Shown piece by piece: positions 52,501 to 61,453 of a DNA stretch of 64,000 nucleotides (its first letter is position 1; each line of letters begins with the position of its first letter). Both the position numbers and the translations under genes were made by a program. The stretch is from Serripes groenlandicus (lineage: Eukaryota > Mollusca > Bivalvia > Cardiida > Cardiidae). Location of the stretch: positions 39,818,601 to 39,882,600 of the forward strand of contig JASEVX010000013.1 in the NCBI GenBank assembly GCA_031761405.1, given 5' to 3'. The notes below the pieces were generated by a model, which saw only the letters and a program-made list of their open reading frames with translations, had not been told where the DNA came from and did not search any database.

Positions 52501-54818
52501 AAAGGAGAAATTGCTCATTTACTTTTCAAAATGTATATGCTGCAGAGGCGTCAGAAAGCGTCTTTGAGGCAAAGGGTTAAGTCAGCCAAGCCTTGATAGC
52601 AAAGGATAGAGACTTTGAGTCCTAGGGACATGAGTTTGAATCCCAGTTTGTCAAATCTATATTAATATTAGATAAAAGCCATTGTTGTATCAATAAATAA
52701 AGAATTGTAATTTATAAAGAGGTGTAAAAATTCCAGCAAAAGGAGAAATTGATCACATTTTTTTTCAGAAATCATCTGCTGCAGATGCATCATAATGTAT
52801 CATCAATTAATAAGGGTTACCCCATCCCCCCTTTCCAACATAAAGATGCATTTTGACGCATTAGCTGCAGAGGACCTTTGTAAACAGTGTGGCAAAAGAT
52901 GAAATTGCTCTTAGTGAGAAATTTCTCTGTTTGCCACACTATTTTCAACTCTGTTGAATAACTAAATTCAAACTTTCAAAGGTTTTTCCATACTTAAGCC
53001 TACATGTTTTTCAAAGTTGTCTGCTGCAGTTTGGTTGTAATGTTGGAAAGGGTTCAACTAAGTATGATATTCAATATTCTTTGTCAGAGGTCTACACTGG
53101 AGAGATGCCCAAAAGGCTTGAAGATCTACAGATTGCATAGAACTCCCGTGTATGACAATATTTGTCTCTGATTAACCCTTTCCCACTTGCAGACACATTT
53201 TGACGTAATAGCAGCAGACGACTTTTGAAAACATTGTGGCCAAAGGTGAACTTGCTCATGATGAGCAATTTCTCCTTTGGCAACAATGTTCTCAACTTTA
53301 CTTAACAATTAAGCTATCTTTTATTGAGATTTTTCAGGTTTTTGTCACTACGTTTTCGAAGTCGTCTGCTGCAGATTTGCTGTATGTGGGAAAGAGTTAA
53401 ACATGGTTTGTAAACGCTGACAATAGCATTCAAATGCTTCCCTGATATCCTGATATTACAGAGTTGCCGTCTTTGACTATGTTTTAATTGTATGGTGTTT
53501 TATGCTGCTTTTAACATTTATGGGTACTGTCATTGTACCTTCATACAGTGAACACTGTGAAGTGTGCATATCGAGGGCTTGGCGTGAAATGGTTGTAACT
53601 TAAAACCTATTTTGAAAACCCTGGTTTAGGGGCAATTTTGACCCCTTTGTAAACAATGCAAATTTAGGTGCCATTGCTCGTTCTGAGCAATGGCACCTAA
53701 ATTTGCATTGTTTACAAAGAAAAATGATTTAACGATTATAAAGACTTTATGGCGAGGTGATTAACCTTGGTAAAAAAAATACCAATTTTAGTTACAACCG
53801 TTTCACGCCAAGCCCTCGATATGCATAATGTAGTCTTCACTGTCCATTGATTAATTGATTGTTTGGTATCTAACAGGGCTTTCTACAACTTTTCCGTTAT
53901 ATCATGGCGCTTCCTGGGAAAGTAACCAGTACTACTGGTGCATTTATCCTGACATCAGCGAGTCAGTCATGATGCAAACCCCACAACCCTGGGTCTGCTT
54001 TGAAAAGCATTTGGAGAGAATATTTTTTTAAATATCTGGAGCAAAGGTGTGGTCAAATGTTATCTGTATCAAGTAAAGAGTTGATAGCAAAGGTTGATTT
54101 GGCTTGTGAAACCGTTTGTGTGTATTTTGCGATTGATTGTTAGGTGTTTAACGCCGCTTTCAAAAAGAAATCAGTTATGTCATGGCGTTGCATTGGTAAG
54201 TGAACAGTACTACTGGTCCGTTAATCATCAGACACCAGCCAGTTTAGTTGTAATGCTAACCCCGCAACCCTGAGCGCCATGGAGGGCAGCCAAATTAAAA
54301 ATACTACCATTTTGAAAGTCATAAGTATGACACACACAGGGATCAAACCAACACCCGAGGCAGACATTCTACCACTACACCACCGAGACTGTTTTAGTAT
54401 TTTGCTAACAGTGCAGTCATATCATACTGGCGCTCATAATTAACCCTTTCCCTCATACGACAATTCTGCAGCAGACGACTTTGAACATATTTTGTCAAAA
54501 TATAGAAAAAATTGAATGGATAACCTATGACTAAAAGTGGAAAACATTGCGGCAAAAGGAGAAATCGCTCATTTTGAGCAATTTCTTTTTTTGTCACTAT
54601 GTTTTCAAAAAGCCGTCTGCTGCAGAGGTGTCAGAATGCGTCTATATGAGGGAAAGGGTCAAATTAATCTGAAGTAGACTTACCTGTATGCCCTGTACCA
54701 TCGTTTCTGTGAGCACATCCTTCTGTAGGAGACTGCTTAATATATCCGTGTCCAGTATTAGGTTCTTCAGTATGTCCCCATGGTTCGTCTTCAACACTCG
54801 TCTTTGAGCTTCGTTCAT
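45555..54818 (-). CDS. Gene B: CARD plus coiled-coil protein, four exons
   Basis: The model joins 54818-54684, 51724-51580, 49462-48888 and 46586-45555, giving 628 aa; phases 0, 1 and 0 are all consistent. Residues 1 to about 93 form a CARD split after residue 45, with LPRRGPRAFPTF near 61-72. Residues about 94-285 include a Ser/Glu-rich linker (SPERSHERSPTK), then the segment shared with A and C (NNLYTRLK, SPEPATFKMVDKLIDEL, and DRNYPL matching the DRKFPL of gene C). Residues about 286-400 are a coiled coil (LKEEIEKLQQ, LRNEVRNLRIENQSL). A basic, Ser-rich tail ends LRTQNV and TAG. No signal peptide or membrane segment. As for gene A, an oligomerising CARD adaptor in immune or death signalling is inferred; RRGP-AF is typical of CARDs of the caspase-2/CRADD type. 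The exon 2 donor (GTTCCG) is weak. No RNA support. Confidence 0.82.
46607..46812. mobile_element. TTAA MITE beside gene B exon 4 acceptor
   Basis: TTGACCCTTTCCCACATGTG to AATGGAATAGGATTAA, an older copy with partly lost hairpin. Confidence 0.7.
46813..47053. mobile_element. Decayed MITE, partly repeated at 47315-47580
   Basis: TGAACTGTAACATCTGGAAAA, GGTTTCAAGATTGAAG and TTATCAGGGAAATGGTTAATG occur here and again near 47395-47560. A segment carrying MITE debris was duplicated, with a full MITE at the junction. Confidence 0.6.
47054..47314 (-). mobile_element. TTAA MITE with 30-bp internal duplication
   Basis: TTAA at both ends. CATAGTTTTGTCAAAAAATC is followed by a second near copy (GAACATAGTTTGTCAAAAAA), which lengthens the element to 261 bp. 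Confidence 0.87.
47690..47864. mobile_element. Degenerate TTAA MITE
   Basis: TTTTCCCTCATACAGATGC at 47716 and ATATGTGAGAAAGGATTAA near 47860 bracket a worn core. Confidence 0.5.
48029..48219 (-). mobile_element. TTAA MITE, truncated
   Basis: TTAACCCTTTCCCTCATACG opens it. It runs to AAAAAAGCCGTCTGA, where unrelated sequence begins. Confidence 0.8.
48220..48381. repeat. Local duplication unit, also at 48600-48700
   Basis: GCTTGTTGTATGACTGTCTT, AAGCTGTATACTA and GTACATAGCTAGA then ATGAGAGAGAG recur 300 bases on, each time next to a MITE. Confidence 0.65.
48382..48594 (-). mobile_element. TTAA MITE
   Basis: TTAA at both ends, with CCCTTTCTCCCATACAGC and TGTATGTTGTAAAGGG as termini. Confidence 0.82.
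48715..48880 (+). mobile_element. TTAA MITE beside gene B exon 3 donor
   Basis: The left end is eroded (ATATAGACGCTGCAGCAG). The right end TGTATGTGAGAAAGGGTTTAA is 7 bases from the exon. Confidence 0.75.
48888..49462 (-). CDS. Gene B exon 3 (linker and shared segment)
   Basis: It is 575 bp with acceptor CTTTTGTCTAG in phase 1 and donor GTATGA in phase 0. It has a charged Ser-rich linker, the shared segment, and the start of a coiled coil. A TTAA MITE ends 7 bases from the donor edge. Confidence 0.83.
49530..49820 (+). mobile_element. Hairpin-capped element in gene B intron 2
   Basis: ATACCCCCTTCAAAAGAGGGGGGTAT forms the left hairpin and TTCAGTGATAGTTCTAGTT is the right end. Same family as 16972-17268. 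GTGTCGGTCGGAAGCCATATT is doubled. Confidence 0.72.
49821..50060. other. Worn MITE arm and repeat debris
   Basis: ACCTGTTCCCACATTACAAATC at 49822 is a MITE left end. The rest carries a GTGATCCTCTACGAAG-like block of the GATTTTCAAATAAT repeat family. Confidence 0.4.
50061..50291 (+). mobile_element. TTAA MITE, full length
   Basis: TTAACCCTTTCCCTCATATAG to TATGAGGGAAAGGGTTAT. Confidence 0.9.
50292..50464 (+). mobile_element. TTAA MITE, shortened, adjoining the previous copy
   Basis: ACACTTTCCCACCTGCAAC to GTATGAGCGAAAGGGTTGA, lacking half of the hairpin. Confidence 0.65.
50515..50700 (+). mobile_element. SINE-like element, third family, best copy
   Basis: GGTTCGATCTTCAGTC (B-box like), GGTCATGGTGGAGTGCCC, CTAGCCTAGTACTGG, GATATAACTGAAATAATG and a CGCAATAAAACAAAACAAA tail. 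Confidence 0.72.
50713..51230 (+). mobile_element. tRNA-derived SINE split by a CGAGGG MITE
   Basis: The head (TAGTGGTAGAGTGTCCAC, GCAGGTTTGATCCC) runs to CATACCAAAT. The body resumes with AAATACTTTAAACAATTG and GGACCAGTAGTACTGGTAAC. Confidence 0.8.
50796..51041. mobile_element. CGAGGG foldback MITE, complete, AAAT duplication
   Basis: Terminal inverted repeats CGAGGGCTTGGCGTGAAACG and complement, extending about 30 bp. AAAT flanks both ends (50792-50795 and 51042-51045). The SINE host confirms the empty site. Confidence 0.87.
51323..51550 (-). mobile_element. TTAA MITE beside gene B exon 2 donor
   Basis: TTAA at both ends. It ends 29 bases from the exon edge. Confidence 0.88.
51580..51724 (-). 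CDS. Gene B exon 2 (CARD, second half)
   Basis: It is 145 bp with acceptor TTTTTCATAG in phase 0 and donor GTTCCG in phase 1. It codes LLFVLPRRGPRAFPTFLDAV. An alternative donor 6 bases downstream (GTTTTA) would break the phase with exon 3. Confidence 0.82.
52032..52303 (+). mobile_element. tRNA-derived SINE, full length
   Basis: GCCTCGGTGGTGGAGTGGTAG (A box region), GTGGGTTTGATCTCC (B box), then GCCCTCCTTGGCGCTCAG and a tail ending CCAAACCATCAATTAAT. Confidence 0.82.
52447..52580. mobile_element. TTAA MITE, internally deleted
   Basis: ACAACCCTTTTACCACATAAA to TTTGAGGCAAAGGGTTAA. Confidence 0.65.
52830..53054 (+). mobile_element. TTAA MITE, older copy
   Basis: CCCCTTTCCAACATAAAGATG to AATGTTGGAAAGGGTTCAA, with a hairpin worn to AATTGCTCTTAGTGAGAAATT. 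Confidence 0.7.
53172..53400 (+). mobile_element. TTAA MITE, older subfamily, full length
   Basis: TTAA at both ends, with CCCTTTCCCACTTGCAG and TGTATGTGGGAAAGAG as termini. Confidence 0.85.
53572..53818. mobile_element. CGAGGG foldback MITE, complete, ATAT duplication
   Basis: Both terminal repeats are intact, and ATAT occurs at 53568-53571 and 53819-53822. It is inverted relative to the copy at 50796 and has the same long central hairpin. Confidence 0.88.
53846..54010 (-). mobile_element. SINE fragment, inverted
   Basis: TTGATTGTTTGGTATCTAAC tail, CAGTACTACTGGTGCATTTA and CCCCACAACCCTGGG. The head is missing. Confidence 0.65.
54131..54395 (-). mobile_element. tRNA-derived SINE, inverted, full length
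   Basis: From the tail (GATTGTTAGGTGTTTAACGCC) to the head (GGGATCAAACCAACACCCGAG, CATTCTACCACTACACCACC). Confidence 0.78.
54440..54662 (-). mobile_element. TTAA MITE beside gene B exon 1 donor
   Basis: TTAACCCTTTCCCTCATACG to GAGGGAAAGGGTCAA. It ends 21 bases from the exon edge. Confidence 0.88.
54684..54818 (-). CDS. Gene B exon 1 (CARD, first half)
   Basis: It has 45 codons starting MNEAQRRVLK and ending MVQGIQ before GTAAGT, phase 0. AAAACGAAAATGA gives a fair initiation context. A TTAA MITE ends 21 bases beyond the donor edge. Confidence 0.82.
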
Positions 54819-55683
54819 TTTCGTTTTGTCACTTTTAGACAGATTTATTTAATATTAGTATCAAGTGCCACATGGATTCAGGATTTTAAATTGACAGTTT
54901 GAATTCCATAGTTTATTAATATTTCTGCAGGTTGGTTCGGTTAAGTTTGAGACTTGTTTTAGTAAAACATGTGTTGATTTAAAAAAGTTTCAGAAAACTT
55001 TAGGTTGGACAATTTAAGTCGTAATTTCTTTTGTAAATATTGCAAGTGCAGTAGCTGACACTGTTAATAGATCTATGTTGTGTTGGGATATTATTAAAAG
55101 ACTGTAATAAGAATATTAATATTTTACATTTTTTCATTTTAACTTTTAATTTGTTATTTATGTCCATTTCTACCACCAATCCAGGAAGCTTCCTTTTAAT
55201 TTTTCCTGTTTCCGTTTTCCGCCCAGAATACAGTTAACACTTTTCCACTGTCTTGTTTTAAATAAATCCCATAAATCCTTAAAGTTTCAGTCTACTGGAA
55301 ATATTAAGTACACTAAGTCCATCATGATAAAAGTGGTGATGAACATTTAAATTACCAAAATTTCATTCCATGTGATTGTGTTTCCTTCAAGTTCACACTA
55401 AAATATAATATCTATATAAACCTTTTCCTTGATACACCCAATTTATGATGTTTCTGAAAAACATGTATCTATAAAACATTGAAGAAAAATAAAATGAGCA
55501 ATTGCTGCTTTTACCACAATGTTTTAAAACTCTGCAATCAAAGTATACTTTCAAGTTTGCAAATTATATTATTTTTGACCTGCACAAGTTTGTTAAAGCA
55601 TGCCCGCATGACTGGAGATACATCATTATTATTTATTTAATTTATTATCAGGTAAACGGTTTAAAAAATGTGTATGGCTGTGT
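54819..55683. other. Upstream of gene B; probable promoter and 5' UTR region
   Basis: Mostly single-copy-looking AT-rich DNA with no MITE until 55684, the longest such gap near a gene here. No TATA box or initiator could be assigned with confidence. A worn MITE core lies near 55430-55560. Confidence 0.4.
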
Positions 55684-55915
55684 TTAACCCTTTCCAACAT
55701 ACAACAAATCTGTAGCAGATGACTAAAAACATCTTGGCAATTTGTCAATTTGTATTTGAAAATTTCCTATAATGAATGAATAATTATTGAATAAAACTGA
55801 AAACATTGTGACAAAATGAGAAAAGGCTCATCATGAGCCATTTTTCCTTTTGCAACAATGTTTTTAAACTTACCAGTCTGCTTCAGGTGGTTATAAATAC
55901 AAAGAAAAGGGTTAA
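55684..55915 (-). mobile_element. TTAA MITE, older copy
   Basis: TTAA at both ends; TTAACCCTTTCCAACATACAA opens it and AAAGAAAAGGGTTAA closes it. Confidence 0.78.
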
Positions 55916-56312
55916 TGATAATAGAGTTCACATGTGTTTTGTTATATTAGGGCCTCGTCACATGATGATGAACCTTTAGGACTGTGCGACCAATGAAGAT
56001 CCAGATCAGCCTATGCATACATGCAGTCTTATTAAGATCTTTCCACTACCAGTATCTAGTCACATGTTTTCAATGTTTTCAAAAGTAAACTTCAGCAAAG
56101 GCACATGAAAAAGTCTGTTTGCGGGAAAGGATTAAACTGTTGACGAATGGTTATGAACAAAAAGGTACTACACAATTAATTTGTAATTTGAAGATAATTG
56201 CAATTAATTTTTTTAAGCGAGCTCTGTTTTTGCGTGACTCTGATCATATGTATTTTAACCCTATAATTGTCTGTGGGCTGTTTCTAAAATCTGATAATTT
56301 ATAACATCTTGA
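55916..56312. other. Non-coding with MITE debris
   Basis: AATGTTTTCAAAAGTAAACTTCAGC near 56075 and GCGGGAAAGGATTAAAC near 56120 are a worn MITE arm. Nothing else is recognised. Confidence 0.4.
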
Positions 56313-56526
56313 TTAACCCATTCCCACCTGCAGACTAATAGATGACTTTTGAAAACGTTGTGACCAAAGTGGAAATTGAGTGCATGATGAGCAATTTCTC
56401 CATTGGCTACACTTTTTTCAATTTTATTTAACAATTTACCAATCTTTTATGGAGGTTTTACCGGTTTTTGTCAATATGTTTTCAAAGTTGTCTGCTGCAG
56501 ACTTGTTGTATGTGGGAAAGTGTTAT
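56313..56526 (+). mobile_element. TTAA MITE
   Basis: TTAACCCATTCCCACCTGCAG to TGTATGTGGGAAAGTGTTAT. Confidence 0.78.
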
Positions 56527-56689
56527 AGCAATGATTGTTGAGTATGCAGAGAAGCAAACATTTTGGGAAAAGGAGAAATTGTTTTGATACAAAAATTTTT
56601 TTTCATTACCTGCACTGGCAACAATAGTTGTCTGCTGCAGGAAGCAGCATCACATGACCTATGAAGGAACGCATACACCCTTAATTAAC

Positions 56690-56890
56690 CACATGCACAG
56701 ATAAACTTTGACTCATCAACCAGGAGACAACATTTGAAAACATTGCGGCAAAATGAAGAAAATGCTCACAATGTTTTCAAATCTATACAATTATTATACT
56801 TTTGTTAATAAATATTTTTGTTCATAAGTTACTACCTAGATGTTTTCAAAGTGGTCTTCTGTAGAATTGGTGTATGTGGGAAAGGGTTAG
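56690..56890. mobile_element. Degenerate TTAA MITE
   Basis: AACATTGCGGCAAAATGAAG to TGTATGTGGGAAAGGGTTAG. Confidence 0.55.
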
Positions 56891-57009
56891 GTTTGAATAG
56901 TTTCTCACACCCTGATAGACCACACTGGTTCACATAGACTATTGGAACTATTGAGTGTCAAAAAAATGATCCGCGCCGTAACAGAACACCCCTTCTGAGA
57001 CATTGTGGC

Positions 57010-58050
57010 CAGTATTTTAACCCTTTCCCACATACAACAAATCTGCTTTGTAACTATTGGAACTATTTAGTGTTACTAATAATCCGCGTCATAACAGAAC
57101 GCCCCTTCTGAGACATTGTAGCCAGTATTTTAACCCTTTCCCACATACAACAAATCTGCTTTGTAACTATTGGAACTATTTAGTGTCACATAATAATCTG
57201 CACCATAGAAAAACACCCCTTTTGAGACATTGTGACCAGTATTTTAACCCTTTCCCACATACAACAAATCTGCTTTGGAACTATTTAGTGTCACATAATA
57301 ATCTGCACCATAGAAAAACACCCCTTTTGAGACATTGTGACCAGTATTTTAACCCTTTCCCACATACAACAAATCTGCTTTGTAACTATTGGAACTATTT
57401 AGTGTCACATAATAATCTGCACCATAGAAAAACACCCCTTTTGAGACATTGTGACCAGTATTTTAACCCTTTCCCACATACAACAAATCTGCTTTGTAAC
57501 TATTGGAACTATTTAGTGTCACATAATAATCTGCACCATAGAAAAACACCCCTTTTGAGACATTGTGACCAGTATTTTAACCCTTTCCCACATACAACAA
57601 ATCTGCTTTGTAACTATTGGAACTATTTAGTGTCACATAATAATCTGCACCATAGAAAAACACCCCTTTTGAGACATTGTGACCAGTATTTTAACCCTTT
57701 CCCACATACAACAAATCTGCTTTGTAACTATTGGAACTATTTAGTGTCACATAATAATCTGCACCATAGAAAAACACCCCTTTTGAGACATTGTGACCAG
57801 TATTTTAACCCTTTCCCACATACAACAAATCTGCTTTGTAACTATTGGAACTATTTAGTGTCACATAATAATCTGCACCATAGAAAAACACCCCTTCTGA
57901 GACATTGTGACCAGTATTTTAACCCTTTCCCACATACAACAAATCTGCTTTGTAACTATTGGAACTATTGAGTGTTACAAAATAATCTGAACCATAGATG
58001 AAACACCCCTTTTGAGACATTGACCAGTATTAACCCTTTCCCACATACAC
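57010..58050. repeat. 114-bp tandem array built from a MITE end
   Basis: Each unit starts TTAACCCTTTCCCACATAC, continues AACAAATCTGC (the end of a TTAA MITE), then TTTGTAACTATTGGAACTA and a unique 70-bp spacer. TTAACCC starts at 57130, 57244, 57349, 57463 and so on; one unit is 105 bp. About nine units. As 114 is divisible by three, a 304-codon frame stays open through it, but this is not a credible protein. Confidence 0.92.
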
Positions 58051-58079
58051 AATATGATACCTGCCATAGGAATAACATA

Positions 58080-58800
58080 ATATTGGTAATGCATCATTTT
58101 GCCTAAGAGCAAGGCATCACTTTGCCTAAGGGCAATGCATCACTGTAACTAAAAGAAAGGCACTATTTTGCCTAAGGTCAATGCATCATTTACTTAAAGT
58201 CAATGCATCATTGTAACTAAAGGCAAGGCATCATTTTGTCTAAGGGCAATGCGTCATTGTAACTAAAAGTAAGGCATCATTTCGCCTAAGGGCAATACAT
58301 CATTATAACTAAAAGAAAGGCACTATTTTGCCTAAGAGCAATACATCATTGTAACTAAAGGCAAGGCAAGGCATTATTTTGCCTAAAGTCAAGGCATCAT
58401 TGTAACTAAGGGCATGGCATCATTTTGCTTAAAGGCAATGCATCATTGTTACTTAAGGGCATGGCATCATTGTTACTAAAGGCATAGCATCATTTCGTGT
58501 AAGGGCAATGCATCATTGTTACTAAAGGTAAGGTATCATTTTGCTGAAGGGGCAATGCAATTGTAACTAAAGGCAAGGCATAATTTTGCCTAAAGTTAAA
58601 GCATCATTGTAACTAAAGGCAAGGCATAATTATAACTAAAGGCAAGGCATTATATTGCCCTAAGATTAAGGCATCATTGTAACTAAAGGCAAGGCATATT
58701 ATAATTATAACTAAAGGCAAGGCATTATTTTGCCTTAGAGCAAGGCATCATTTTGCTTAAAGGCAAGGCATCATTTTGACTTAGGGCAAAGCATATTTCC
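58080..58800. repeat. Degenerate minisatellite
   Basis: GGCATCATTTTGCCTAAGGGC and AATGCATCATTGTAACTAAA alternate, giving a loose period of about 45 bp and subunits near 20-25 bp. Confidence 0.85.
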
Positions 58801-59051
58801 AATCAACTACTGGTTATGTTCATGCAGAGATTATGTATAATTGAACAAACTGCTGTTTTGATGAAACTGAAATACTCTTAATTATTTGAAATACCTTTTA
58901 TTGAAAACAAAATATTTTATCTTGTTTTGCTGATGTTGACCTTGTGGATTAAATAATGCATCCCCATTTACATTTTACAAAAAACTTCAAACACATTTGC
59001 AGTTGACAATTTTTGAAAACAGTGTTTATCAAACATTTCATCCGAGCCTTT
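58801..59051. other. Non-coding, decayed MITE at right edge
   Basis: GCAGTTGACAATTTTTGAAAAC near 59000 looks like a MITE left arm, which the next element interrupts. Confidence 0.4.
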
Positions 59052-60142
59052 TTAGATCACCAGAGCCGAAGGCTCAGGTGAGCTATTCCTATCACTTTTT
59101 GTCCGTCGTCCGTCGTCCGTCCGGCGTTAACTTTTAGCTTTAAACATCATCTCCTCCCAAACTCCAAGGACAATTTCCGTGAAACATCACAGGACTGTTC
59201 CTCTGGTTGGCCTCTTTCAAAGTTGTTCAAAGATTTAAATTCCATTGAGAACTTTGGTTGCTGCGGCATCAGAAAGGGGACAAAATGTCCAAACTTTAAA
59301 AATCTTCTCCTCCGAATCTGCCTGTCAGATTCAAATATAATTTGGTAGAAATGTTCATTGGGTGACCCTCTATAAAAATTGTTCAAGCCATACTGATTGG
59401 TCGAAAAACATGGCAGTCAGGCGGCATCAAAAAAGGGGCAAAATGACAAAATTTGAAAATTCCATTTTTATGCAAATGCTTGTCTGATTTTAAGAAAATA
59501 TAATACGAATCTTACTGTAATGATCCTCTTTTTAATTTGTTTAAGCCGTTCTGATTGGTTACACAATCATAGCAACCAGGCGTCATCACAAAAGGGGTAA
59601 ATTGAACTTTTAGCTACAAATGACAACCAACTCCTACCATTCCAATAGACCAATTTCCACAAAACATCACAGGAATGTTCCTTTGGTGGTCCTCTTTCAA
59701 AATTGTTCAAAGATTTAAATTCCATTGAGAACTTTGGTTGCTGCGGCATCAGAAAGTGAGAAAAATACCCAAATTTCAAAATCCTTTTCCTACATAATCT
59801 ACTTGTGCGATTGCAAGATAATTTGGTAGAAATGTTTCTTAAGTGACCCTCTAAATAAACTGTTGAAGCCATATTGATTTCGTTGAAAAACAGGGCAGCA
59901 AGGCGGCATCAGGAAAGGTGCAAAATGACAAAAACTTTATAATTCCATTCTTATTAAAGTTCTTGTTAGATTTCAAGATATAAATGGCCTTTACTGATAA
60001 GCTGGTTCTTGAGAAGTGTCCACTCCTTTCAGTTTCATTTGCACTCCCTGATAAAAATTTCCAGATATTTGCAGTTAAATATTTGCTACTAATTTACTAT
60101 CAATTAGGTGATCGATTTAGGGCCATCTTGGCCCTCTTGTTT
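59052..60142 (+). mobile_element. Hairpin-capped element, about 1.1 kb
   Basis: The left cap AGATCACCAGAGCCGAAGGC pairs within itself (GAGCC/GGCTC) and is followed by GTCCGTCGTCCGTCGTCCG. Two diverged halves (59140-59440 and 59620-59960) share CAAAGATTTAAATTCC then TTGAGAACTTTGGTTGCTGC. The right end is AGGGCCATCTTGGCCCTCTT. Confidence 0.78.
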
Positions 60143-60232
60143 TGTATGACTTTCAATTTCTTCATTCCCAAAATGTTTTCAAAAGTCATCTGTTAAAGAG
60201 GCACCAAATGGGGTCAATAACCAATAAATGGT

Positions 60233-60590
60233 GACCCCTTTCCCACTTGCTGACACATTTTGACCCATCTGCAGAAGACAACTTTTGAAAACATTGAGAC
60301 AAAACGACACATTGCCAAAAACAATCAATGTCTCCTTTTTCCACAATGTTTTCATCTCTATTCAATTATTATACTTTTAACCCTTTTCCTCATATAGATG
60401 CTGTCTGATGCCTCCGCAGCAGACGGCTTTTTGAAAACATAGTGTTTAGACAAAATATGTTCAAAGTTGTCTTCTGCGGAATTGTCGTATGAGGGAAAGG
60501 GTTAATTGTTCACGTACTGTTTTTACCGTGTTGCCTATATCATTTCAAAGTCGTCTGCTGCAGATTTGTTGTATGCGGGGAATTTAGGGT
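60233..60590 (+). mobile_element. TTAA MITE with a shorter MITE nested in it
   Basis: GACCCCTTTCCCACTTGCTG to GTCTGCTGCAGATTTGTTG and TATGCGGGGAATTTAGGG. The nested copy sits at a TTAA within. Confidence 0.68.
60377..60505 (+). mobile_element. TTAA MITE, internally deleted, nested
   Basis: TTAACCCTTTTCCTCATATAG, a jump from GAAAACATAGTGT to GACAAAATATGTTC, then TATGAGGGAAAGGGTTAA. Confidence 0.82.
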
Positions 60591-60688
60591 TAAAACAATA
60601 TCAGATCACAGTCATACATCTGATATGAAGTAGATCTTTGTCGTGTGGCCAGGTCTTACAATTTGTCTGTTGGGTTATATACTTTATA

Positions 60689-60900
60689 TAACCCTTTCCC
60701 AAACAGCAGAAAACTTTGAAATTGAGTTGTCAAAAATATTGAAAATCTCTATGAAGCAAAACATTACTGCTAGGAATAGATTTAAACACATTGTTACAAA
60801 AAGCAGAACTTGCTCATCATGAGGATTTTCTACTTTTGTGACAATGTTTTCAAAAATTGTCTCGGCTGCAGATGTGTCGGCATGTGGGAAAGGCATAACC
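60689..60900 (-). mobile_element. Degenerate TTAA MITE
   Basis: TAACCCTTTCCCAAACAGC to GTCGGCATGTGGGAAAGGC. Confidence 0.65.
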
Positions 60901-60964
60901 CTGAATATATCATAGACACAAGTTATATGGCACAACTTTTAAACCGTTACATGCTATCAAACTC

Positions 60965-61158
60965 TTAACCCTTTCCCACATATAGACACATTTGGATGCC
61001 TCTTCTGCACATGATTTTTGAAAACATTATATCAAAAAAAGAAATTGTTTTAAACTCTACTCAAGGATTAAACTTTCTTTTCTAGAGTTCTACCCTATTT
61101 TCAACAACATGTTTTCAAAGTCATTTGCTGCAGATTTGTTGAATGTGGGTATGGGTTA
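60965..61158 (+). mobile_element. TTAA MITE, older copy
   Basis: TTAA at both ends; the central hairpin is reduced to AGAAATTGTTT. Confidence 0.78.
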
Positions 61159-61161
61159 AGT

Positions 61162-61453
61162 TGATTGATTGATAAGGGTTTAACGCCGTTTTCAACAATT
61201 TTTCAGTGCGACCAATTCACCTACTCATGCAATTCCTGGTTTTCCCACACCAGTACACCACACAACATGCCTTCCAAGCAACTGGTTGCTTTTCCACATA
61301 GACTGTTAAACAGCACATTGGTTAAAGACGAATGACGCATGTCACAGTGACTTTTGTCAAACGTCAGAAAGAATATTGGCCGAGCTGTGATTCAAACTCA
61401 CAACCCCTGGTTAGACAGCCCGCGTCGCTACCGGCTGAGCTACTGGGGCTCTG
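61162..61453 (-). mobile_element. tRNA-derived SINE, inverted, full length
   Basis: GATTGATTGATAAGGG tail, ACACCACACAACATGCC, then a head with GATTCAAACTCACAACCCC and GGCTGAGCTACTGGGGCTC. Same family as 16071-16370. Confidence 0.82.

Noticed and set aside
57057..57971. 304-codon open frame of repeated 38-residue units
   Set aside because: It exists only because the 114-bp tandem unit is divisible by three and has no stop in that frame. The sequence is MITE end plus flank, without start context or domain.
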